Of a stretch of DNA of 64,000 nucleotides, positions 43,537-57,015 are shown piece after piece. Position numbers and translations under genes: made by a program. The DNA comes from Talaromyces rugulosus (taxonomy: Eukaryota; Ascomycota; Eurotiomycetes; Eurotiales; Trichocomaceae): NCBI RefSeq assembly GCF_013368755.1, contig NC_049562.1, positions 682,001-746,000 of the forward strand, read 5' to 3'. The first letter of the stretch is position 1; each line of letters opens with the position of its first letter. Below the pieces are notes generated by a model. The model saw only the letters and a list, made by a program, of their open reading frames with translations. It had not been told where the DNA came from and did not search any database.

Positions 43537-44594
43537 ATGGAGCAGGCACAGTCACGGGCCCTGGAGGCTCTTCAACCGTTCATACTTCTTACGACCTCGT
43601 CTATGGCCTCGTCGCCTCGCTATATTGCTAATATCATCACCAATGCCACCTCCCATCCCAACACATTCGTCTTCGCCGAGCTTCTGGAAACCCCAGCCAT
43701 CCAGTCGCTGCGTTCACTAGAGACACCAGGAGAGTACCGAGGATACCTCAAACTACTTGAGATTTTTGCCTGGGGTACATGGCAGGAATACCAATGTTAG
43801 TATATATATATATATTTTTTTTTTATCATTATTAAAGGATCATGAAACGAAGACGGGGAAACTAACAAAGGGCCTTCTCGGCGACTACAGCAACACCTGA
43901 TCTCCCAGAGCTGAGCAACGAACAGGCGCTGAAGCTTCGCTTACTTACCCTCCTAACGATATCCAGTACCGCCCGCCCCCTAACATATCAGGGATTGATG
44001 GAAGCTCTTTCGATCCCCAACGCATCCGAACTCGAGTCTCTCGTCACCACAGCGATCTATTCATCCTTGATAAAGGCTCGTTTATCGCCTGCAAGCAACC
44101 CTCCCACAGTAAACGTAACTGCCGTTGCGCCGCTGCGAGATGTTCAACCTCAGACAGTATCGTCGATGATTTCCACCCTGACCGAATGGGAGGACCGCTG
44201 CGGCGACGTTATCAGTGGTATCGAAGCCGAAATCGCCAAGATCAAAGACCAGGCTGTCAAAAACCGGAGAAGGGAGCGGGAACGCACACAGATTCTGGAA
44301 AAGGCCATCGCAAATGGGAATGGGACCGCTTCTCGCAGCAGCAGGAACTCGAAATCTAATGCCCGTGGCAGCAAAGCCGGGTTTCGAACTGGCGGACAGG
44401 CCAGTGGTAGCAATACCAACAAGCGCGAGTATAGTGGAGATGATATTGAAGAGGACGATGGCTATTTTGACAATGGTAGTGATGGTGGAGTTGATACTGT
44501 GGGGTCACAAATGGATATTGACGAAGGCTCGGGTGCCAGTCGAGGTGCAACAAGACAGGCGAAAAGATTGCTGGGGGTTGGACGAAAGAGTTAG
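43537..44594 (+). CDS. csnG: COP9 signalosome subunit 7 (PCI domain)
   Basis: Two exons (43537-43795, 43891-44594) encode 320 residues. The N-terminal helical repeat begins MEQAQSRALEALQPF and includes PNTFVFAELLETPAIQSL and YLKLLEIFAWGTWQEYQ. Across the intron comes STPDLPELSNEQALKLRLLT and the winged-helix PCI region ([21 protein letters not shown], ..IYSSLIKARL). The tail is Ser/Gly/Asp-rich and ends RLLGVGRKS. The COP9 signalosome removes Nedd8 from cullins; in Aspergillus it links light to sexual development and secondary metabolism. ATG at 43537 is the first in frame that starts the conserved N-terminus. The intron has a TA repeat followed by a T tract. Confidence 0.9.
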
Positions 44595-45124
44595 AAGCAA
44601 ACCACAAAGAACTAAGTTATGTATTTTTGTTTTCCGGTTGCAAGGCAAATGAGCCTAGAAATCCTCAGGCACTTCTACTACAGACTATGTAACAAGTCCC
44701 TTGCCAGGTTTAAATAGAGCTAGCTTATCACGACACGAATGACACGCGATTTCCAAAAAGAAAGAACAAGTAATCAAGGACATGATCGCAGAAGACTTAA
44801 CGTTACATTAAATTATGCTAGATAAACCAGATCCAGCATACCGACTCGGCGGTTACGCCCATAAAAATAACTAACTACTTACATACTCAAGCTATAGCTT
44901 GTTTAAATGGGACAAACGAGATAGGAGGCAATCCCAATAAAAAAATAAAGGAACGAGAAGTCAGATGAGAAAAAATAAACCATACGCCGTGCTGAGGTCA
45001 AAACCAATAGGAGATGCATGCATTGCTGCAGCCTAACAGCGGAAAGATTAACAAAGATGTGGTATATCCCTAAACGCCGAAACGCAGTAAAAACTTGAGA
45101 GTACTCGTAATTAAGTCGGGCATC
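44595..45124. other. Convergent 3' spacer csnG / rax1
   Basis: AT-rich 3' regions of two convergent genes; no other feature seen. Confidence 0.45.
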
Positions 45125-46316
45125 TCAGAGAACGGTTCCCGGTACGAGAATGAACAGTATGCTAAGAGCAGCTGCAATGAGAAGGGCGTATGCCAAGGTA
45201 ACCATGGCACGCTTGTTGAGAAGAGTGCGCACATATGGCTCTTGTATTCTTTGCCAGTTCATGAACGTGTACTCGCTGAACCCCAACATAGCCATGACAG
45301 GGTCAATCTTGTACTGGTATGTTGTAATGAAATAGGACGCGACAATAAAAGGGAGTATAACCTATACACCGTTAGCCAGTTGATCTTGTAATATTGTCAA
45401 GGTATTCTTACCCAGCACCGAGTCGACCTCGGCTTATCAGTCAAGACGACGAAGAAAGATGCCCAAAAAGCACCCCAGAAGCAGACCAGTCCAAATGCCA
45501 GGCGCGAAAGAATGCTCAGAGGCACGAGGTTGCCAAGAGCCTTCGCCTGTAGAAAGCCGGGAAAGGCGTCTCTTTCCATTGCTTGAAAAACATAATCCTT
45601 CGCTTGGTCAAATACCTCCGGATCGTCACGACTGTCCCGCTCCACCTTTTCAATAATAGTCTCGACCATTTCTTCGGGAAGGATGATTTCACGCTCTGAG
45701 TCTCGGATGAGGTATGTGTACAAGATCTTTTCAGCACTTCTTCGGATGTCCGTGCGAGCAACCGTGTGCCCAGGTGAGTTCGAAGAATCCTGGTGGGTTT
45801 CCGGGGTTGAGTCCATGAAGCTTGGGCGAGGCGGCCGTTCCTCTGATGGAAAGCGCTCCGAGTACACGCTGGCGGTTGGTGAAGGCTGAGCCGGGTTTTC
45901 TGAACGCAAAAAGGCGGACAGTCTGGAATCAGCGTCTTTCTCGGTCGAAGCGCCACGAAATCCAGAGGGACCACCTTCGGCCGGAATGTCTGGGATGTTT
46001 TCTAAGATGGTAGACGACGGTCGGCTGCCACCTTCCGGAGTCGCGACAAGTACAGATCGTCGTAGCTCTCGGACGTAGTGTCGACAAAGTGACATATGTT
46101 GTGAGACATCGAGCCTATAATCGTTAGGGTGATACCATCAGGACTGATCAAAGAGACATACCAGAAGTCCAAGTAATCAACAGACCGTTGCTGATCGCGC
46201 ATGTAAATGTAAAAGGAAAAGAGATCGACAGGAGCGAGAGTGTAACGGCTGAGAACCTCAAAAAGCGTCGGCAAACGCCGACGCTTTTCAATTTCCAAGC
46301 TCAGTGTTGAAGCCAT
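45125..46316 (-). CDS. rax1: Rax1-like RGS-domain membrane protein
   Basis: Three exons (46316-46162, 46114-45412, 45361-45125) give 364 residues. The N-terminus is RGS-like (LPTLFEVLSRYTLAPVDLFS, FYIYMRDQQRSVDYLDFWLD), followed by a Ser/Pro-rich loop, a second RGS-related helical block (SAEKILYTYLIRDSEREIIL, EMVETIIEKVERDS) and three hydrophobic segments at the C-terminus. The first is LGNLVPLSILSRLAFGLVCF, the second VILPFIVASYFITTYQY, and the third VTLAYALLIAAALSILFILV. This is the plan of yeast Rax1, which with Rax2 marks bud sites; in filamentous fungi it affects polarity, conidiation and stress signalling. Confidence 0.86.
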
Positions 46317-47012
46317 GTTTGCTAAAGGCCAGGAAGCGCGGGCTGTTCAATGCAGCTAATGTCAACAAACCGTTGGGAGTGGCTGAAAGAGTTGCGAGCG
46401 ATCTTCGTGGTGCCAAAAACAGCAAAACCATAACAATGCCAATTTCTTTTGGCGAGCAAAAGATATTTGGTCACAAAAAAGCGAGCAACTGCAGGAATAC
46501 GGGGGGTTGGAATTAAAGAGATTTCCAGTCAGAGGCCCCTGAGCTTCACAGTTGCAGGGATGATCGCGTACTCTGTTGACTCGGTGGTTATGGATGCATC
46601 GACCGAGAACACTGGCGATCAATTGCACGCACTGCGTCTGCCAGAAAAACGAGAGACGGTGAAAAGAATGCTGGTGGCAGAGCAAAGGCGTGGTGTGGTG
46701 TCTCGAGGCAAGTCGCAAAGCACGAGGTCTCAAAGGGGCGCCGCAAAATCAATTTTCCGAAATTGCGAGGAACATGCTCTGAGGGGCTTCGCGCCAACCA
46801 GCCGTCCCAGCCACATTGGCAGGAAAGAATAATACGATACAAGACTAGATTCTAGTGCAAAAGTTTACTTTGATGCTTCATGTTCGGTTTATTGCTTGAG
46901 TAGAAAATACATGTCTAAAATCGCGCCCCCTGACCGCCAGTCCCATAATAATAAACTCCAGTGGGTATTGTAGAATAATGAAATCTTGATAAATGTCATA
47001 AATCGTCCGGGA
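46317..47012. other. Spacer gcnE 3' end / rax1 promoter
   Basis: Both genes run on the minus strand, so this holds the gcnE 3' region and rax1 promoter. A 127-codon frame at 46449-46832 has no family resemblance. Confidence 0.45.
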
Positions 47013-48579
<1,567 letters not shown>

Positions 48580-48903
48580 GATAGCACAAGATTCTGCGAT
48601 AGAGCGAGGTTGAGACGCGAGAAGACAGGTCCGCGACGTTCGCCGCGGGTTGGCTGAGGCCGGCCCGAAACGGTCTAGTGCCAGCGGTCGGGCCGGAGAT
48701 TAGCCCTCGGAGCAACGATGATCCGGATGCCACGCGCCAAGAGGACAACTGGTTGCGAGCTCGATTGATCTGACCAGCTTCCATTTTCTTTCTCATTCAT
48801 TGACATTCATTTTACTGCGGCGCAACTCGTCAATTGGAGAAGAAGCTTTTATCTGCCTGTCTGTCTTGCACCCTAGAACGTCGTTGCCCTTCAAAACCAC
48901 CAA
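48580..48903. promoter_or_regulatory. Bidirectional promoter gcnE / ost5
   Basis: GC-richer 324-bp region between two divergent starts of housekeeping-type genes. No motif singled out. Confidence 0.55.
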
Positions 48904-49310
48904 ATGTCTCTCAACGAACTCTGGGAGGCATCTTCAGCTCCTTACCATCCGATCGTTTCCAAAGAGAGCCAGTTCGCCGTTGGCTTCACTTTGCTGCTGA
49001 CAAGTATATATTATCTTCTCTCTGGCGCTTCTTGTTTCACAGCTAACATGGCTATCTGTCAGCCCTCATTTTGACCGGTCTCTTCGGTTTGAGTAAGTCA
49101 ATACTCCATTAGCCTCGCTATATGAGTTGAATTGTATATTGATTGCCTTCAGATCGGTCATTCGTAAATATCACTCTGTTAGGACTGCCGGCATCTCTGG
49201 CCTTTGGGTATGCTACTCTCGCTTGATCCACCGCTCCCTCTCGAATCTAACTAACATGACAAAGCTTCGGAGCTGTGTTTATGATCTGCGCCGTTGGAGT
49301 TTACGTTTAG
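48904..49310 (+). CDS. ost5: Ost5-like oligosaccharyltransferase subunit (TMEM258 family)
   Basis: Four small exons (48904-49003, 49063-49092, 49153-49207, 49265-49310) encode only 76 residues, too short to stand out as an ORF. The N-terminus MSLNELWEASSAPYHPIVSK is lumenal/cytosolic, then a helix QFAVGFTLLLTTLILTGLFG, a short loop, and a second helix ending SLAFGFGAVFMICAVGVYV. Two transmembrane helices and the terminal GVYV match yeast Ost5 and animal TMEM258, a non-catalytic subunit of the ER oligosaccharyltransferase next to Stt3 and Ost1. All four junctions keep the frame. It lies between gcnE (divergent) and rad1 (same strand, 170 bp downstream). Confidence 0.85.
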
Positions 49311-49479
49311 CTTTTCTTGATACCCCGCCCCCCATCACGCGTTCACCATGTACGATAATCGAGAGGTGAAGGGCTTGTGTTGCTAGATCTTTATTTCTCT
49401 CTTGTTATCTGAAATTTATCTCAATAATTGGGATTTGACCCTTTCAAAAATACTCTCCTCGTCCGCATTACCTACCATC

Positions 49480-50616
49480 ATGGAACCCATATTCTCCGCC
49501 GTTTCCAATAACGCCAACCACCTTTATACTCTCTTGCGATGTATTGGGTTTGCCTCAAAAGCCTCCGTCCAACTCACTCCCGATGGAATCCGATTTTCCG
49601 TGGAAGAAAATAGGGTCATGCAGGGTTTAGCGTTCCTGGACAAGGCTCTCTTCACAACATACACTTTCAACCCACCTACTACTGGACAGGACGCCAACGA
49701 TATGGATGACGAAGAACAAGACAACACCATACACCCGCAATTCCTGGTCTCCCTGTCTGCTTTGTTAGAGACGCTCCAGATCTTTGGCATCGGCGATACA
49801 AACTTGCCATCTTCTTCGTTTTCGAACCCGGCTCCTCAAAGCAGCGCTGCTGGTGCATTCGCTAATCCCGCATTACTACTTGGCCGGTCTTGCACATTGC
49901 GATACCAAAACATTGGCAGTCCGCTCAGCATCACCCTTTCAGAATCTGGCATCACCACAACATGTGAGCTCACGACATACGAGTCCGACGATCCTTCCTT
50001 CGGAACTGCTGCCGGTGAACTCGACATCCCTCTTCAGCGAGATGCTATAATCATGAAAATCATCATGCGCTCAGCATGGCTTCATAATGCTATCACCGAA
50101 CTAGACGGTACAAATCCCACCGTTCTCTCTATCTCGGCCTCTTCAAAGAAAGAGCCTTTCTTCGCCCTCTCCGGCTCAGGTGGCCCTTTTAGCGAGTCTA
50201 CCGTCGAATTCTCAATTGACAAAAATCATCACGACAACGATCTCAACCACAAACCACTCACTAGAGACGGAGAAGCGCCATCTAGACGGACAAAATTTGC
50301 GCCAACAGTTACCGAAACCTTTCAAGTAACCCCGCCTTCTTCAATGGGCTCCCGCGTCAAAGAGAATTACCGATTTGCCCTCATACGTAAAGCAGCACGA
50401 GCTATGGCCGCGGCGACAAAAGTGAGTATCCGTGGCGATATCCAGGGCGTGCTAGGTATGCAGTTCATGATTGAATTGGGGGATAATGGCAATGCGTCTG
50501 GTGGCAATCTTCCCAATGAAGGAGTTTCTAGGAATGTTAGCTTCGTTGATTTTCGGTTTGTGCCGTTAATCGATGAGGACGATGGAGAGGAAGAAGATGA
50601 GATGATATCATTTTGA
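49480..50616 (+). CDS. rad1: Rad1, subunit of the 9-1-1 checkpoint clamp
   Basis: Uninterrupted frame of 378 residues. The PCNA-like fold begins MEPIFSAVSNNANHLYTLLR, with CIGFASKASVQLTPDGIRFS and VEENRVMQGLAFLDKALFTT near the N-terminus. PLSITLSESGITTTCELTTYE, VSIRGDIQGVLGMQFMIE and VSFVDFRFVPL come later, and the tail is acidic. This is the pattern of Rad1 family proteins, which form a ring with Rad9 and Hus1 and activate the ATR-type checkpoint at damaged DNA. The start is the first ATG in frame at the conserved N-terminus. It converges on rad50, with the two stops 383 bp apart. Confidence 0.9.
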   Translation: MEPIFSAVSNNANHLYTLLRCIGFASKASVQLTPDGIRFSVEENRVMQGLAFLDKALFTTYTFNPPTTGQDANDMDDEEQDNTIHPQFLVSLSALLETLQIFGIGDTNLPSSSFSNPAPQSSAAGAFANPALLLGRSCTLRYQNIGSPLSITLSESGITTTCELTTYESDDPSFGTAAGELDIPLQRDAIIMKIIMRSAWLHNAITELDGTNPTVLSISASSKKEPFFALSGSGGPFSESTVEFSIDKNHHDNDLNHKPLTRDGEAPSRRTKFAPTVTETFQVTPPSSMGSRVKENYRFALIRKAARAMAAATKVSIRGDIQGVLGMQFMIELGDNGNASGGNLPNEGVSRNVSFVDFRFVPLIDEDDGEEEDEMISF

Positions 50617-50999
50617 GCGACTTTGTTTTATTATTATTTTTTTTTAAAAAAAAAAACAAGGTGTTGCTATCGTTTAGAACTCCAATGTGACATTATTTCT
50701 CCAAATCTTTAGGTGTCGGATGTTTCAAAGGTTGATAGCTGGCTAGAAAATGCACTTGTATAGCTTCAAATCTTAATCCATGGCACAATTCTACGTCTAA
50801 TTTTCAGTTCCGCATATCCAAAGCACACAACGCCTTCGACATTTCATGGCATTCCTAAGTAGTGAATGACAATTTCACACGACACACTATACGCCTCCAG
50901 CAGTTAACGAGTATGAGAGCACGGTATTAGACAGGCTATAACAGAGGCTAAAATCAATGAGAAAGAGAAAGAAAGAAAGAAACTCCCGGCCAGCCTAAA
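50617..50999. other. Convergent 3' spacer rad1 / rad50
   Basis: T and A tracts near 50625-50660 mark the rad1 3' end; a GAAA-rich tract near 50960-50985 lies beyond the rad50 stop. Nothing else seen. Confidence 0.5.
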
Positions 51000-53900
51000 T
51001 CACATAACCTACAAATCGTTAGCTAGCACTACTAAACGTATTGAATAGACCAAACATACCTCAGCGATCGATTGTCTCTCAATAATCGATTTCTGCCTCT
51101 CATTCCTCGACACCCTGTAATAGTAATCACTAAAGTCGCCGCATTGCATGTGGCGTAGGAACTCTTCGTCATGGGTAATGACAATAAGTTGGAAATTTGA
51201 TTGTTGTTGACGAGTCCTAATGATATCGTGAAGTGACTCGGCCAAAGAGCGAATGTTGTCTCGGTCCAGATTCGTTGTCGGTTCGTCCAGCGCGATGAGT
51301 CCACAGTTGACGCCAAAGCACTCAGCTAAAGCGAGACGAATAATGATACTTGCAAGGACCTTCTGGCCGGCACTGCATCGTCCACGCATGTCCATTTCGG
51401 CACCTTGCTTAACCATGCAAACTCGATAGTTATAAGAGCGGTTGCCCTTGGCGTTTTCGTTGTCAGACCTAATAAGAATGGTGTCGACATCGGTTCCTCG
51501 ATACGTCCGCTGCCAAAGCTCCTCGATTATGCGATTTATCTCTTCCATCTTAAGACCGTGGTATTTCATAATGGCCTTGTCCAATGCACCCCCGTAACGG
51601 CCAAGATCGTCAACAGCAGCCTTTGTAGTCTCAACCCTGATATGGGCTTCCTTGTATTTGACAGCCGCGTCCTTGTAGTCGGTGTTCCAGTCTGCTAGGA
51701 GTTGCATGAGCTGGTCATCTTTTGATTTCATCTCACCCATCTTACTCGCTTGCTGGGCAGCAAGAGCGTTATGTTTCCGTGTCCATCTTTCGGATTCTTC
51801 CTTGAAACGACCGCGATCAACTTCTGCATTTTGTTCTTCCAATTGTCTAACGTCTTCTTGAACTTCCTCCAACGTTTGACAGGCTTGTCGATACGCCAGA
51901 TTATCAGAGTATTGTCGCTTGGTATTCTCGCTATCCGTGAGTTGAGTAGAGATTTTGTTAATCTCTCGCGTGATTTCACTCTGTTCAGCCTCCAAAGACT
52001 CGATTGTCTGATGAATGCCTCCTAGGTCTTGTTTACTCCGAGCCAATTGACCTGGACCTCCGCGATCCTGGTAAGATTTGATCTCGTCGTTTGCAAGATC
52101 AAGCTGGCGCAGACTATCCGACAGTTTTGTTAAATCTTGCTGAAGCTCTCGCTCTTTTGCTTCGACACGTTGACTGATGTCGTCATACTTTGCCTGAGCT
52201 TTTGACATTTCAGGTAACAATTGTTCGATATCACGATCAGCATTTTCAATAGATCCTCGCTGCTTAACATTCGATGTTTTGTATTCTTCAATCCGAGCAA
52301 GAAGGCCTGATTTCTTTTCCAGTTGATAACTAGCATTATCCAGGCTGCTCTTCACGTCTCTGAGTTCCAGTTCCGACTTGTTAAGGTCATTTCGGCACTG
52401 CTCCTTCTCATTCGAAAGTTTTGTGACCGTCATTTTTATAGCCCTCGTTTTCTCTCCCAGGCCTGCAATTTCAGTTTGAATATCTTCAAGTGTCCGCGAA
52501 GACTCAGGGCCTTGCTGTTTGGAAGTAAGTTCTGCCAATTGAGATTGGAGAGACTTTATTTCGCCAGCAACACGAACAATCGACGTGACTGTTTTGGAGA
52601 GAGATTCCACCTCTCGTTTCTTCTCCGCGAGGTTGTCCACAGTCTTATCGTGATCTTCGATTTTAATCAAATATTCTTCTTTCTGTGACTGGAACTGCTC
52701 TTCCTCTTTCTCGAGTTCAGGAATGGCATTTTCCGTCAGGCGAACCCATGTGTCATAATCAGTGCTCACTATTCGGGCAGCTTCATATTCAGTTTCAGCC
52801 TGTTTCAAATCTTCGTCCGAAGAAGAAAAGTTCTTTTTGATCAAGCCTTCTACTCTGCTCCTAAAACTTCGCATTTCGGTGTCGTTTTTGAATGGTCTCA
52901 TGCACGTTCTGCACATTTTCTTCTTATCAAGGGCATCCAGACACATATTGAAATATTCGTGCATCCCTGCAAACTGTTCGGCGTCTTTTCTTGTTTGGTC
53001 CAGCAAGTTTTGCCGGGTTTGCAGGACATCCGGATACTCAGTTGGGTCATCGTCGATGGCTTCTCGAATCTTCTTCACACATTCGTCGCGTTCCTTTTGT
53101 CGTTTCTGAAGATCTGCTCGAGTGTTCTTTAGCTTGAAATCGACTTGATCCAATTGTCGTCCGACCCCATCACGATCACGTTCAGCTATAGTCACAGACT
53201 TTGTCTCATCTTCCATCACCCTATGATATTCATTTTCGAGCGTCTCGGGGCTCCAGTTCTGCGTGACAAGTTTCGATAAACGCTCACCATGGGCACCTGA
53301 CATGGTTTCTTGTTGGCGTTCGCGGTCTTTGAGCTCCTTTTTCAGATGGTCTAGGCGAGCCAAATCACCAGCTCGTTTCGTTCCTGCAATTAGTTCCGCG
53401 TTCAATTGGGCGCTCTTGTCCTCAAGCGACTTTAGATCATTGTTGGAATCTTGGATATCTTTATCCCACGTCGAATTTCGAAGGGCTTCTTTAAACCCAT
53501 CAAGACGAGATTGTACGCCTTCTTTCTTCGATTCAAAAACTGCAATTTTCCCTTCATCAACGTCAATTTCATTTAGACGACTCTGAACCGACGCTACTTC
53601 TTTGTCATTATCGGAAATTTGCTTCCTTGCCAAGTTCTTAACCTCTTGAAGTGTCGATTTCCGTTGAGAAATTTGATTGAGAGCATTCTGTGTCTCGCGA
53701 ATCTCTAACTGACCTTCCTTTCGAGTTCGTTCTAGAGCCTGGTTGTGTTCCTTTATCATCTTCCGCATCTTGTGCATAAACTCATCGATCTGGGCCTCGT
53801 CCAGGGTGTCATCAAACCCACGAATATTGTTTCTTCTGGAAATCTCTCTAACCATGTTTTCTCGTCTTTCGACTTGCCGCTCAAACTGAGCCTTGTCGTT

Positions 53901-55190
53901 CTCGTGTTTTCCATGCTCGGCTTGCTTGAGTCCTAACTGATGACGTGTGTTTTCAATCCGCCCCTTGATTTCCATATATTTTTCTTTTAGGGTTTCTTCT
54001 TGTTCTTGATACTGGATTTGTCTAGCTTCAAATTGCTCCAAAGTGGATTGTAGCCATTCATCAGACTCATCGAGTTCAACGAGGTGCCGCTTAAGATTAT
54101 CGATACTAGTTTGAACGCTTCTTGCCTCGATCCGCTTCCCTTCTAGAGCACCAAGAACTTGCGCATAGCTCTCGGACTCTTTCCAAGCTTTGTCGGCCAG
54201 TTCGGCAGCGTTCCGCATCTCTTGAGACAGGTTGTGTGTCTCCTCGCGCAATGCCTCGATTTCCTCCTGCAGTTTTATGGATCTCTTCTCAGCGCGGTCC
54301 GCCTTGTCTTTATCTTCCTTTGAATGTTGCTCCATGATCTTGAACTTGGCGAGTTCTTCATTCTGCTTCTTCCTCAAGACTTTGATGTTATCAATCGCTT
54401 TCGTGTATTTCATAGCCTCGAATATTTCATCAAACTTCTTCTTCAACACGGAAGGTTCGCTCATCGGCCAGAGACTTTCGTCTTGGTGGCAGAATATAAC
54501 GGAGTCGAGGATCGCTTTTGATACACCGAGATATTGGGGCATGATTTGGTCGAGTTCAGCGACACGAGACGATATTGCTGTTCGCTCTCCATCCTTCACC
54601 ATTAAAAGCTGGCCTTCCAACGTTTTTTGTTGACGGGTCGTCTTTTTCACCGTGAGTTGCAGGCTTCGAGTTGCTACCATCTTCGCGCCTGACGTAGCTT
54701 TGAAGGCGAGCTTCACCTGGGCCAAAACTTCTTTCTCGCCGCATAGCTAGACACCACGTTTAGTGGGCTGTATTGTGTAACGCTCGAAACACGTACCTTC
54801 GGATCGTGAATAAAGGCTCCACCCTTGCTGTTGGGGGGTAAATCACCAGTAGTCGCATATTTGAGGCACTCGATGATTGTCTTCAGGCGGTTAATCTTCT
54901 ATCATCAATTCCAGCATGTTGTGTACGCACAGTTTTCCCCGATCCATTATAACCTACGATCAACGTCAGAGGCGTGTGGAATTGAATCGTCTCGCTTCGA
55001 GTGTTGTCAAAGGACCGAACACTGCACAGAACAATTAGCGCTTGATATTAAGATAAAATAAAAATAGCCCTCAAGATGTATTCTTTCTAATACGTACCCA
55101 AGGATAGAGAGCTTGTCGATTTTCGCTGTTGCCGGCTGTTAATAAAGAACCTTCAAAAAGTTGCGATCGCCAGTAACATACACCTAGCAT
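51000..55190 (-). CDS. rad50: Rad50 DNA repair ATPase (SMC-like)
   Basis: Six exons (55190-55184, 55125-55098, 55021-54931, 54880-54797, 54746-51060, 51008-51000) give 1301 residues. Walker A GYNGSGKT is at 35-42, split by an intron after [23 protein letters not shown] follows. Two very long coiled coils flank the zinc hook CRTC (near 680). The C-terminal lobe has the signature [20 protein letters not shown] and Walker B/D-loop [13 protein letters not shown], then the final helix ERQSIAE; a 9-nt last exon adds VM-stop. Rad50 bridges broken DNA ends with Mre11 and Nbs1. The 7-nt first exon (ML + G) is the only in-frame start I find and is uncertain. Confidence 0.9.
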
Positions 55191-55673
55191 TGTCAGCTAA
55201 CACAGACCTACATTTCGAATCCCCGAGAAAAATACTTACATCTTGGCCTAGGCCTGAGCAAGAATGAGCGACAACCAAGGGGGGCGAGATGAAGGATCAT
55301 TCACCATGTTCCTGTAAGAAGAGAATGAGGCTGGATGCCAGCCGGAGCTTCTTTCCCAAAGGAGGCGACGGCTGCCTGGACGCTCAGGCGCGAAGACGCG
55401 GGGGTTGGCGCGAGAGCACGTGCCCGCTTAACACATCAAACCCCTTTGGGCAAGAGCGCGGCTCTTGGTCCTCTCCTCAATCTCAATCTCAACCTCTGGC
55501 TTGGGGCTCCTTCTAGTATGCGAGAAGATATCTAGAGGCCTGCGGGGATACCGTTGAGACCGACTTTTCAACGGTAATCCTTGGTTCTCGTCCAAGTTTT
55601 TATTCATGCCTCTCCTGCATCCGATCTTCATCCGTTCTTGGTGGCCGACGGGCTACCGATACCCCATAGAGCA
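55191..55673. promoter_or_regulatory. Divergent region rad50 / lreB with upstream ORFs
   Basis: GC-rich 480-bp region. Plus-strand ORFs at 55289-55516 (75 codons) and 55606-55839 (77 codons, overlapping the lreB start in another frame) may act as upstream ORFs for lreB. Two candidate ATGs for rad50 also lie near its left edge. Confidence 0.5.
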
Positions 55674-57015
55674 ATGGCGGGATCGTATCTATATGATCCT
55701 TCCAACAGCACCATGGCTTTGCCCGGAAGCGACATGGCGTCTGTCTTCGACCTGGACCTCGCAGACCTCGACCTGGTTCTGGACGACGGCGACGATCAAG
55801 GGCAAGATTCTATCGATTCGGCCGATGGCCGACGAATGAGCATTGACGACGATGGTATGGACATACAAGAACCTCAACTAGACAATATGGGGTCACAGAA
55901 AAGCGCGACAAGCGCTGCCACTGACTTCACGAGAAGACGAAATTGGACGCAACGTATACTTGCAGAGATGAAAGATATGCTTGTGGTGCTGAGTTCCGAC
56001 GGCAAAGTCCTATATACGTCTCCCGCCTCGGCGTCAATTACCAATTATGAGCCCAAGCAGCTTGGCGGAAAATTCCTTTCGGAGTTTATGCACGACGACG
56101 ATCGATCGTTATTTATTCGCGAGTTCAACGAATGTATCGCCACCGGCCACCGTCTCAGGTACCATTTTCGTTTCCGAAGACCCAACAGTGAATATGTTAT
56201 TCTAGAAGCGTCGGGCCATGCGCACATGGCCGATGAGAAGACTACGCTGGGGACGGGCCAAGAGGGAAATGCCTGCCATGGTTTCTTTCTTGTCTGCCGA
56301 CCATACCCTACCAAGACCACGGCGCTTTTAGACTCGTTTCTTGAACACAAAGTCGAGAATATACGGCTAATCAGAAGAATTGGCGACCTCAAAAACGAAG
56401 AAGAGGAAGAGTTACGCGCACAACAACAATGGATTCGTCAATCAGACAATTCGGAAACAATAAGTCCAGATGACGAAAATCAAGGCTTCGACAGCGGGCC
56501 GACAACATCAGCGGAACAAGGCATGATGCTCCCCCCCGCACGGCCCAGCGCATCGAATTCTGGCCAGGAAGGCTATAGCTTCATGGCCCCATTAGATGGA
56601 AATATCGACACGTCCTCCCGAAGCGATACCTCAGTGGTCGATGGCATCGAAATGCTCACCGGCCTACGATACGCCGAGGGCGAACGATCGCGAGGTCTCA
56701 GCACCGGCGCTCGGGATGGCGGTTTGATACAAGGACCGCCCGAGATAAATCACATGAGCGCCAGCTCAGACGACAATGACAAGAAGAAGAAAATCAAAAC
56801 ATCAGAGGAATACGTTTGCACTGACTGTGGCACTCTTGCTTCTCCGGAATGGAGGAAAGGGCCCAGTGGGCCAAAAACACTGTGTAACGCTTGTGGATGT
56901 GAGTTCATATTTTATGTTTGTGCTTGGTATATGTCGACTGACGAATTCCATAGTGCGCTGGGCCAAAAAAGAGAGGAAGCGACAAGGCTCTATCCAATCT
57001 TCAACCCAATTTTAA
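55674..57015 (+). CDS. lreB: White-collar-2-type light regulator (PAS + GATA finger)
   Basis: Two exons (55674-56898, 56954-57015) encode 428 residues. After an acidic N-terminus comes one PAS domain at about 85-205: [53 protein letters not shown] and [17 protein letters not shown]. Near the C-terminus is a basic stretch [12 protein letters not shown] and a GATA zinc finger [27 protein letters not shown], completed across the intron by [10 protein letters not shown]. This is the WC-2 architecture; LreB pairs with the flavin photoreceptor LreA (WC-1) to bind GATA promoters and control light-dependent development. Length agrees with Aspergillus LreB. Confidence 0.93.

Noticed and set aside
43801..43826. 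TA repeat plus T tract as a terminator or origin
   Set aside because: It lies inside the csnG intron and is explained as an intronic microsatellite.
46449..46832. 127-codon plus-strand frame upstream of rax1
   Set aside because: Composition is not protein-like (mixed basic, no hydrophobic core), no splice context or family match, and it covers the expected promoter.
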